DNA of 64,000 bases from Holothuria scabra. Its lineage: Eukaryota; Echinodermata; Holothuroidea; Aspidochirotida; Holothuriidae. The notes under the pieces were generated by a model. It was given only the letters and a program-made list of their open reading frames with translations, searched no databases and had not been told where the DNA came from. Location of the stretch: contig CM074193.1 of assembly GCA_037179385.1 (NCBI GenBank), forward strand, positions 41,634,846 to 41,698,845, given 5' to 3'. Position 1 is the first letter of the stretch. Each line of letters begins with the position of its first letter. A program made the position numbers and the translations under genes. Shown here piece by piece: positions 24,601-36,600 of this stretch.

Positions 24601-27600
24601 AAATTTTTCAGCAAATTGTAATCTATATGGCAGCACATCATGTACAATGCTTTCCAAGTTTTTATTTCAAGGAAATCACACAAGTCACCACAGGAGATAC
24701 TTTTTTTTCCCTTTCAGGCAACTTTAACAGCTGTCATTGATGGTCAAGAGGTATCAACTATTGTGTCAACCAGAGATTTATGTATCACTAAAGGACTGGT
24801 AAGGACATATTAGGATTTGAAATTGAGTAATTAAATGTTAGTAGTACCTTTGTTAAAAGAAGGGTAAACTTTAATATCCCAACAGGATTTGGTGTTTTAG
24901 AGTTGTGCTTATTCTAAGCCTTTTGGTGAAATTTGCATTGAAATCCAATGTGTGGTTCTCAAGATATGTGCACGTGAAGTTTACACATTTTCAACAAAAA
25001 GTGAACTTGAGGCAAACACATATGACATCATATCCCCACATTAGTGCCCAGTCTGTTGTTTTTCTTTAAACTTTAGAGTTGATTTTCTCCTCAGCAATCT
25101 CATATTGTTAAAATGTGATTGCATAATAGTGACATGAGAACTTTACAAACTTTGCATCCCCCCTATTCCTATTAAAGTCAATGTCAATACAACAGCCCGA
25201 TGAAACAAAGGGAAACAAAGCATTGCTTTTCAAAATGAAGAAATGATGTAAGCATTGCTGCCCTCAAACTCACTTTGGAACACAAATCTACTGACTTCAT
25301 TTACTGATATCTCGAGAAATGCATGTCTGATTTAAATGGAATTTTCACCACCTGGTGTAGATTTGGTGCCTCTTTTACCATAGATTGAATATATGAATAT
25401 TGAATTTTGCTTAAACTTCCCTTTGAAAGGTCCATGTAGTTTTGCAACCTTGAATAGTGTTCAAAGTGAACCAAAAGGTTGTGTGATATAGAATGCAGAA
25501 CACACAAGTGTATTTTTTCATGACTTTAAAAGTCAACCAATGTTAACAGTCTAAAGCTTACTAATGTTACATTTTTTTTAATTTAGTGGTATTCTTTCAG
25601 AAAAAAGTTCTCTGCTTTGGCTTCATCAGTATATTTGAACATTTCTCATTCCCCACTAACATTATCCAGATTTTTGAATGATTGGGAGGGACCAACTAAT
25701 GCATCAGATCACTGTCCTGTGGAAGACCAGGGGCAAAGGGGGTTGGATTACCCCTCCCTTTTTAGTTTTTTTGAATAATTAAGTACACTTAGATGCAATC
25801 TGTTGCAACATTTAGCATGATTGCAATCAATTTTTTATTGCAATATAGAAAATTGCCATCCAAAATATTGATTTGAAAGGGGGGGGGGTATAGTTTAAAA
25901 TTGCATTTGAAAGGTTGCATTAGATGAATGCTTACTGAAAAAATCGGACAGAAAAATGACGTGTTGGTTTCTATCAAACATTTACTTTGGAAAAGTTCAG
26001 GGATTAATAGATAGATATTGATCCCCAAAATAATCACTTCCATGGCAGAAGCTTTTAGGAAGGCAATTGTTGACCAATTGGAGAGATCATGACTCCAACA
26101 AACTATAATGAAAATTTTCTTTATATGACAGCTACCTTATTTATTGGATTACTCTATTTTGCTTGCATCTGCAAAAGTGAGGATTTATTTTTTTTTAAGC
26201 AAAATAGGATCCCTAAATTAAGGAAAATACCAAAATGCAGTCAGTTCATGGAGTGGAATTTGATACATATCATACATATTTTTAACATATCAAGTTGGTA
26301 GTAAAGTTAAACAAGATTGGTCTCAATTTCATGATTTCTATTTTTTATGAGATGAAAAAAAAGTTGATAGCGCAATTCTGTCCCAGTTGGGTGGTTTGAT
26401 GTGGAATGACGTTTTAATTAACCTTTCTTGACAGACATTACACCGACTGACAGCTAGAGCTCTTATTCGTGACTGGGAAGATGGCATGCTGGATGTAGAC
26501 CGTATAGAAGAAGAGATCACCAAGGAGAAAGAAAAGCAAGCAATTATTTCTTTGAGCAGACAATACAGCATTGTTACTAGTCTTACAAGCTTTGTTGCAA
26601 TTGAAAAGAGGGAAAAAGTAAGTGTCAGACATAGTGGTATTTTTGTATTTTAAAGGGAGATGTTGTGTTCAAAATGCACCAACAAACATTGCAAAGAAAA
26701 TGGCTCAGACACTATCCAACGATTCAGTCTTAATCATAAACCCCAGCAATAGCTACATCTCTTTGAAATACTATGCACAAAAAGAGCCACTGATGTTGCA
26801 TAATATGAAATGTTGAAAGTTGGTGAACAAATTATTCTTGAGCAACAAACAACTGAATCTCTATCTGTTGGAAACTTATTTCTTGAAAAGAAGGCTTCCA
26901 TACTGCCTTATTTGTGATAATCTATCAACCTATGTCAATAAATATTAGTTTTTAAAGGATGGATTTGTCTTGAAAAACAAACCCAATATTTCCCTTAATA
27001 ATTAATGGATATTGTCTTTGTGAAAGAGTTTTATGTTTTATGCAAGTCTAGGAATTTGGATCCCAAATTGCAGGGTAAATTCTCTATGGTATCAATATCG
27101 TGAATCAGTGATGATTATTAGCACATGGTGGTTCACCAGTTATGTCAATGTTAGTTGTAATGTGGATGTAAACTTTTGTCATCAAAGCAAAAAAAAAAAA
27201 GAAAAATGTACTATTTCAATGTAGAACAAAACACAATTGAAGTTACATTACCATTATAGAAGGGGCAGGTTGAAAGGATCCATGCTGCTCTAACAACACT
27301 ATTTGCACTTATCTTGAGGGTGTGCATGCATGGTTAGTTTAACAGTTAGTCAGTTAGAATTTAATGACATGTGTTTGGTCTAACCAAGTGTTCGGTCTAA
27401 TGGTAGAGCTTCCCCACTCACAGGGAAGGCTTGGGTTCAATTCCCATGTTGAGTCATATAAATGGAACCTACTGATGTTGTGTGTGATGCTCAGCATAAG
27501 CAATGGAGTAGGGAAAACTAGCCAGTAAGCCGCAACTGGAAAAAAGGCCATGGCCAGCTTGACTTGAGCCGATTAGTTGGAATTGGGCCGTAAAACTTCA

Positions 27601-30600
27601 CTTAAACTAACCCTACAAGTGTGTTCTGTAGTCGATTAGGTAATAAGGTTAAGTTCAATTATGGTTTTAGAAGCATTTACCAGATGTCAGGTAAGAATAT
27701 TCTATAGTTGACGGAGTTGATGGAGAAACTTGGGGGAAGAGATCTCATTTTTGTGCAGCAAAAATTGCATTTAGTCCTGGAGCTGATTTCAATAACATCA
27801 ATTTAAGTGATCATGGAAAAGTAGCTTGCCAACAAGAAATTATGGCTGGTAGTGATAGAATGAATTTTAGGTTACACTAAATCTATGGCAAATGACATTA
27901 CTTAGTGACAAAAAATTGATCTCTAAAGTTGAGTGAAATCATTTTGAAAAATTGGTTGCTATAAATTGCGCTCCATTTAAGATTTAGCAGTGGGTTTGGA
28001 CTTAACCATTAGACAGGGTCATGTTAAGGTCCAGAAATGGGGATTTCAACATTAAAGTATGTGTGACATGAAAATGAAAGATATGTGTATTCCATGTAAA
28101 AAGCATTGAAAACTAAGAAATAAGCCACAATTTCCATCAAAATCCGTCAAAAATTGAGCATTGTACAGGGAAATTTCTGATTTGTACTCCATCATTGATG
28201 AACATGAGTTGAATATGCAAATTTGTGATGCTGTGAGAGGGATGTGCCACATATGGCTAATGTTATTCTTTGTTTTTACAATCTCCATTTCAAGGACAGT
28301 TGTAACATAAGTTTGTCCTGAAGATTTCGTTTTTGAAGTTAAAACAATGTCCTTGTAAATAATCAGTGTCAATTTACCGAACCTTAAACTATAGGATGAG
28401 TAATTAAAAGGATTGTTTTGTTCCGTTTATTGTCACTTTCATAACACTTTAGCAAATTTCGTATAGAAACAACAGTTACAACAGGAAAGTGTGGAAGATA
28501 TACTGGAAAAGAAAAAAAAAGGAAGATTATGTCTATACAAAAAAGAAATATAGGAAGAAATTAACAAGAAAGAAGAACAAAAGAAGAAATAGGAGGAAAA
28601 AATTGAAAGCACATTTTCAGGATACTCATGATATCAAAAAGAGAGTATAACTGGCCTCAGTCTATTTATCAGTAAGAAGATCTTCATATGTCTGATAAAC
28701 GTTTCCAAAGAGGCTATTTTTGTAATAATTGGGGTCAAGTCTATTCCACAGTAAAGCTCCGGATGTTCTGCAGACGTTTTACTCTTTTCTATACAAGAGT
28801 AATCAATATGAAGTAATGACGATTGTCTAGTAAAATGGTCATGGATATAAGTGTTTTCTTTAAAGAAATTGTCGAAGATTGGTGGAAGAAAACCACGAAA
28901 ATATTTAAAGACAAATGTACTAAGCTGTTAAGTAAATATATCCAGGACAGACAAAATTTGTAGATCAATAAACAAAGGTGCAGTATGATCAAGATAACTA
29001 GAACCAGATATGAGATGTATCAGTTTCTTTTGCAACAAAAATAACCTGTTTAGGTATGTAAAATGCATATTACCCCAAAGAATATTACAATAAGATAAAT
29101 GAGGGTAGACCAGCTTGTAGTACAATGACTTCAAGATATTCTGTGGAACAGAAAATTGAATTTAATGAATAATACCAACAATTTTAGCTACCTTAGAGCA
29201 AATATTTTCAACATGGGCTTTCCAGTTTAAAAGCTGATCAAGTAAGACATCGAGAAATTTCTCACCCAAGTTTTCATGTATTTCCACACCGTTCAAAGAA
29301 AGCTTTTACTTAGGTTTTTTGGAGTTGGGAGGATGAAAAACAATGAAGCTGGTTTTATCAACATTAAGGGAGAGTTGTTTGCTTGGTACCACCTAGAAAT
29401 TATGCGCAAATCATTATTAATCGTAGATTCAGATGACAAAAGAACTTTGCTTTTGAATAAAATGCTAGTGTCGTCAGCACAAAGCAAAATTTTAGTCTGT
29501 GAGTACAGGAGGGAATGTCATTCATTGAAAGCAGGAAAAGAAGCGGGCCTAATATCGATCCTTGTGGTTAATTTACAGGATGAGGTACAGAAGAAACTTA
29601 ACATGGAAGAAAAATTGAAGGAATTACTAAAAACGGAAGATGTTGATGTTTTACCGTACATGGATTGGCAGCTCAGACAGGAAGTGACTCCTGACCTTGA
29701 TGATAAAGAAAAAATGGTTTGTAAATGTTTGGAAAAATTTTAAATTCTCAGAGGTGTTAATGTAAAATTGTAAATTTTATAGATAAAAGTAATTACTGTA
29801 TAATAAAATCTAAAAATCAGTAGTTGTGAATATTCTGGTTTTGGAGCACTGTTAAAAAATATATGCATGTAAAGGTTTGTCTGTATAAAGCAGTTCATTG
29901 AGCTGGTCCATGGACTCAATTTTTTTCCAAACCTGTCAAATTTTTCTTCACATATTTATGCAGATGGTCAGTAGACAATACCATTATATCCTGTACAATC
30001 AATCAATTCATGACTGAGTATTAAGTAACAAGTCAATTTGCTTTTAAAAAATCAACTGTTTAAAGAGTCATTTATAGTGCCACACAGTGTTCTTACTAAG
30101 GAATTGAATATGGGGGAATTCCCCTTCAATCATACTTTGGTGTGGTTTTGAGACATGAAAGGGGATTTGTTTATTCCAATTCATTGTGCAAGGAAGCCAT
30201 GAAGTTCTATTGTTATTACATCATGCTTTCTGTACTACTCTCCTCTCCATTAATATCAGCAGATGTACAAAAGCTTCAATTGATTTTTGGATGATTCCTC
30301 TATTCAATTCAAAACCAATTTAGTCACTTTGTAAAATCTACATCACCCTTTTACTTACCTCCTATTCACATACGTAATCCCCACTTACTCGCAACTACCC
30401 CTGGTTAACTAATAGCACTAAGAGCAAGGGTGCTTTTGCTCTCCACAAGGAGTGGCAAGACTGCCCTCGATCACCCTCTTCTCACTTACCATCATACTGT
30501 GTAGATGCAACTATTTTACCCCTCTGTTTTCTCTTGGAATCAATTTCTTTGTTGGATTTTTCTCCCTTATGGTTTTGGATAGCTGGCCTCATCCTGGCCC

Positions 30601-33600
30601 TGAGGGGTTCTTGTAGTTACGATGTATATCACTTTCTTCTTGGGGTTATTTTACATGACCTGCTTTGTCCTGCCCTTTGTGTTACTCAGCATGTGCTTTC
30701 CTCCTGAGTTTTCACTGTGGGACAAGTTTTGCAATTTTCACAGTCAGGTGGTGTTTTGGAGTCAATCTCTTTGATCTTGCAAGGGGAGTTTGTTTTATCC
30801 AACCAGTGGAGTATGAGTAGTTTTGTGTGGAGCAGAGCAGAAGTTTTTGACCTATATTAATTTTAAAGAAAAATAATAAGGGGAAGTTTCCCCCTTACAT
30901 TTCTGGTCTGAGTTATTTTGAGAAAAGCTTCTTGAACCCAGCAATCCTGAACCTGGATGTGAACACTGGTATGACACAGTATTTGAATTAAAGGGGCTCA
31001 TTGAGTTGGTTCTATGAAATTAAACAATTTTTTTCAAACCTACTAAGTTTTCTTTACCTACCAATGGCAAATGGTCAAACTTAGGCAATCCTTATATTCT
31101 ACATTCAAACAACGGTTTTGTGAGTGAGTACTTAACGGTTTAATGTGGTTTTCAAATAAATTGTCACCAGAAACTTTTCCAAAGTTTGTACAAGACTCCA
31201 GAAAATTGAATATTTTAACTTTTTCTGTAACCCTTGGGTATGAAACTTCACTCATTATTCTAACTATAAGCATTAATATTGTTATGTCACAGTGACGTAT
31301 TACCAACCTCATCAACAACCTTAACAACCTTATTGATATCAACTCCATGTGCCCCTTTATGACAAAGCATTGTTTTGTGGCAGCTAGCCAAGTGAAGTAT
31401 TAACAACCTCACTGACAACCTTAACAACCTTATTGATATCAACTCCATGTGCCCCTTTATGACATAGCATTGTTTTGTGGCAGCTAGCCAAGTGAAGTAT
31501 TAACAACCTCATTGACAACCTTAACAACCTTATTGATATCAACTCCATGTGCCCCTTTATGACATAGCATTGTTTTGTGGCAGCTAGCCAAGTGAAGTAT
31601 TAACAACCTCATCGACAACCTTAACAACCTTATTGATATCAACTCCATGTGCCCCTTTATGACATAGCATTGTTTTGTGGCAGCTGGCCAAGTGAAGTAT
31701 TAACAACCTCATCGACAACCTTAACAACCTTATTGATATCAACTCCATGTGCCCCTTTATGACATAGCATTGTTTTGTGGCAGCTAGCCAAGTGAAGTAT
31801 TAACAACCTCATCGACAACCTTAACAACCTTATTGATATCAACTCCATGTGCCCCTTAATGACATAGCATTGTTTTTTGGCAGCTAGCCAAGTGAAGTAT
31901 TAACAACCTCATCGACAACCTTAACAACTTTTTTGATATCAACTCCATGTGCCCCTTAATGACATGAATCTGTTACTGTGACCGTAACATTTCAGGGATA
32001 CTTATTCCTGGGGTAAAGAATATATTTTTTTGTGTGCAGGAAGATGGAGATGGTGTTGTTGAGGATGCCACCAGTAGCAGTGATGATGACAGTGATGAGG
32101 TAAGGACAAAAGCTACCAGCTTTAACATGAGCACAATATAAAGTTAACGTGTAAGCAGTTTGGAAATGTGGATTGAAACCAGATTTGTTTATGTGGCAAG
32201 AAATAGGAAAACAGTAAAAGAAGTAGATCTAGGGTTGCAATAAGTACTTGATCATGTTGCAAGAGGACTCATCAGCCAAATGCAGGACCTCTTCAGCTCT
32301 CCCCACCTATCTCCAGAGTTATTATCCCTAAACTATTGAACAAACAAGCTCCAAATATGTACCTATAGACAACAACTTCCTTATCAACAAGTTGCCAGAC
32401 TTACTTCCTGCTAATTATCAGTTGAGTCTATTGTATGAGGGATTAGATATGCACCACTGCCCAAGCTTACAGAATAAACATTCCAAATAAACCTAGTCAA
32501 AAAGCCCACTGAGAAGGCCACTCAGTGGGATTTTGAGTTTCCAGAAAGTGGTGCACATCATTAATGGCCATTCTAGCAGCATGATGAGGGCAGTATAGAG
32601 GTAAAGGAATGCTGCAAATATAAACAGTTAATTCTTTAATCCCACTCACTGTATAGTGAGAGCAGTGTTGAAACCCAGAATTAAATTAAGTACGGTGTGA
32701 TTGAAACTAGCACTTTTGATGAGGACATAGTCTATTATTACTGATTGGTCCCTACTATCAAAACAAATATTAAAAATCCTGCCATTATGAAAAGTATTTG
32801 ATATTTGAAATCAGTTGCTCAGAAACTGAGCCATAAAACCTCATCTAACATAAGTCACTATTGCACCATCACTATGATAAGTATGCATGAATAATTGCTT
32901 ACAAAATTTTAGACTTTCTCATAATTTTGGTCTTTAAATCCAAATTTTATCCTGATTTAATGAATAGTTGGAATGTTATTTTTATCCACCATTTTTAGTT
33001 GTGCTTATTCAAACTTGTGATACATATGTATACTTTTTGTAAATCTTTGCAGGATTTGCCCTCAGAGGATGAAATCATGGATTGTGCACTTGACGTTATG
33101 AGTCACTTTGATAGGGAGGATTCCCTTTTATCAGATGGTGAACGAGATGCAGACTATACTTCATCAGAAAGGGAAGGAGATGAGGGCTCTGTCCTATCAG
33201 AAAGTGACGAAGAGTGTCATGGTGTTATTTGGGGAAGTGATATAGAGGTAAGTGTATCATAAAATTAAAATATATCTGACTCTGCACACAAGTCTGTGGA
33301 TAATTTTGGGCTCTCACCATTTACCAGAGGTGTAGTTATTTTTGGCATTGCTGTGGTAAATGGCAAAGCAAATTGAATTCATTTCAACAAAAATATTTCT
33401 GACTGAGGGACAAAATGCGGGACACAGGGACTTTAGTAGAAGTGTTAATGCTGATGATAAGTGTGTTTTGATGAAGTAAATCCACTTCACTTCACCAATA
33501 TTGTGCCATAGTCAATCTCTGATTTAGAAGATGTGAAGCATGCATGAGAAAGGCTAATCATTTGTGGTACTTGTTTTGAGAGTAGATACATGTGTGTATG

Positions 33601-36600
33601 CATGGAGTCTAAGCAGTAGTGGTATATCAATATTTCCAGTAGTTTTCAACAAGTAGCTTTGGAGGGTTCTAGGTTCACTTCTTGTGACCTTCACAGCATT
33701 TACTGAGATGTTCACTAGATATTGGAAGGTAAGAGTCTGTACATTTATGCTGTATGCATGGGCACAGTGAAACAAGTGCATAGCCAGGATTGTGTATTGG
33801 GGGGTGTTTGGTGTCATGGGGGGGGGGGGGCGGGTTTGGGGGGAACGCCACGAGGGAAAGTCTAAGGATAGAGAGAAAAAGCTACTATTTTAGGTGTTTT
33901 TTGCATCGCAAGGTTGGGTCATGGGGGGTTCTAACCACTCCCAGTGCCCTTTGGTGAGAACGTGTCATGAGTGCTACAAAATGTCTATCGCTGTAATGCA
34001 AACTTGTCATGAACTCCTGTACAGTGTTTACTACAGTATGCAATGCATTCACATGCGCTAAAAAAATAGCTGTTTTCATGGCAAAGTTAAAGCTGCTTAA
34101 AACAGCTATTATGTGAAGTTAATCATATCAAGTCATAGTAACTTTGTTCACATCATGTATGTTTTGATAATGTTTATCAATGGTATTCATAGATCAAAGT
34201 TTCTTGAATCAATATTGATGCTTAAGTAATTGCAAATGGTAGTTGAAAATTCTGCGTAGCACGTAGTATTTTTTTTTTTTTTTTGAGTTAGGTAGAAGTT
34301 CTTAATCAATCAGTTTGAAGTTTCCTTGAGCTGGGCATGACTATTAGTTTTTGGATCCTTGTGTGAGCAAAAGGAACCAATTCAGGTTGGCGTGCGTGTG
34401 TGTGTGACACTTGCTTGTGTACGTGATAACTCAACAAGGAAAACTTGGACTAAACTGAAACTTGGAATTTAGATCTGCCATACTGAGAAGGTGTGCCCTA
34501 TCGTTTTTGGTAGAGGTTAAAGGACATTTGGGGTCAACAGAGGTCAAATACTTAAAACCTTTTAAACATGATATCTTTATGTCGGAAGCTTAGATAGATC
34601 TCATATGCAATATGTGGATGCATTATTGCATAAAGAATAATCCTGTAAGTTTGGCTGGAAGTCGAAGGTCATCTGGGGTCACCGGAGGTCAAAAATGCGA
34701 TATATCAAGGTAGGAAACTTGGATAAATGTCATACTTGGTGTGTAGATGTGTTATGGTGTAAGGATGAAATCTGATATGTTTGGTGAAGGTCAAGGGTCA
34801 TCTGGGGTCACAAGGGATCAAACACTGAAAAACTTTTATACACAGTATTTTAAGGTAGAAAGGACAGATTTCAAATCAATTTGTGTTTTGTTAAGGTCAA
34901 AGGTCATCAAGGTCACTGGAGGTCAAACTTTGAAAACATTATTTAGAAAATCTCGTAAGCAAGATAGTGATATTAGGCTCTATAGATTTTTTATCTTACT
35001 TGGTGTTGCATTTAATCAGCTTACACATTCAAATACCTTTATTTGGCCTTTAAGTTTGTTCAGTAATGGCCCCTTCGAGTTGTATACAGATTTTGGATCA
35101 TTTGAAGTTGTAAGCAGGCAATAAGTGAAATCTTTAGATTTCAATGAGCACAACTGCAGGTCAAACTGTATTAAACTGGTCTCTCTGCCAGTTGACACAA
35201 TGCATGGATTATATATGTCTCTTTAATAATGCTCTGTTCAGTCAGGTAAGCTATTAAATCCTCATTCCACTATCACAGCTCGTTAAACACTTGCTTTCTG
35301 CTTAACTGCTGAATAAACCCTTTTTTCTGTCTAGAGATAGTAAACAGGGCAAATGGTAGATTGTTTTAAAGTAATCATGAGTTCTATTTGAGTGCAATTA
35401 AGAATAACTTATGAGAGAAGTACAAGGGGGTGATTTTTCTCTCTCTGCATGACCACATTGTGTATTGTTTATTGGTAGTATTATCAAGTTTGATAACTAG
35501 CATAAACACATGTTGAAATGAGGAAATATATTTGAAGGATCACCAACTATTATACAAGCTCAATGTAAGACCTCAAAAATTTAATCTTTTTGATGATTTC
35601 ACGGAATATTAGTACTAAAATTCCCTTTGTGAATATATTGCAAACATTGGGTATGAGCTTTTGCTTAGCTCTAGTTTGGGGGTCAATTTATCAGCTTTTG
35701 TAGTGGTCGTACAATTTTTATAATATCCAACAAGGAACCACAGGGCCCATTGGGCTCTTGTTATTTCTCCTATACACTACTGGCCCAATTGTTCTCTTTT
35801 CATTCTTTCTGTTTAGGAGGCAGATACCCTTGAGCCTGTAACAGCTTTAAACACACCTTATGCAGAAAGAGAAGATACTCCAAAGGGGCTCAGTACACAA
35901 TATCAGGAGATGAGAAAGGAGGACCACTTGGCCGCGCAACGACCTGGGTTTGGACGGGCCAGACCTGCAGCAAGTGCTATGTTCTATGGGAAATCTTTAG
36001 AAGAGAATGAGCAAGATGAAGAAGAAGCAGTAACTGTAAGATTAACTGCCTTTCACATCTCTTTGTGCTAGCTTGCATACACTTACACTCATGTATTTGA
36101 AATTTTGATATTTAATGGTTGCATGGTGCTGGTAGTTGTTCAATGCATTATATATGTTCTAATCATTATCATCCTAATATATCTGGCTGTACTATATTGT
36201 TATTTATGTCTGTCTGTCTGTACAAATTGTATGTACTATGTACAATGTTTTCAAAAGAGTCAATGATTTTATTGTTAACACATGGGTCTGGAACAGATTC
36301 CTTTGTGGATCATGCTTTGTGAACTTTATTTAGCTATTAGATAGAACTGCAGAATTACTACTCAATACCTTAATACAACCTGTATGAATAGCCTCAAGTC
36401 CACAAGCCTGTGCCAGACAATAACATTGTTTTGACTTGTATTTGCCTTTTCATTTTTGCAGATTCTATAGAAGCCATAATTATCTATAGTGTGCATATCT
36501 AGACTAGTGTTAAGGCAGTGTTGGCAGAGTGTTAATAGCTGTTACACATTCCTCATCCCTTCAGCTTTAGGAAAATCAATCAAAAAACAAAACAAGTATG

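Noticed and set aside
27381..27460. Possible tRNA gene
   Set aside because: A and B boxes are present, but the stems of a tRNA do not form and the body is shared with four other SINE copies.
29276..29743. Longest open frame in the window (155 codons, + strand)
   Set aside because: It is the antisense of a broken LINE fused in frame to PARP4 exon 23; only 29579-29716 is supported as coding.
31281..31970. CRISPR-like regular repeat
   Set aside because: Units are contiguous 100-bp tandem copies without unique spacers, in an animal intron.
36119..36322. Open frame after exon 26
   Set aside because: Cysteine/leucine-rich chance frame in intron 26 with no splice support.
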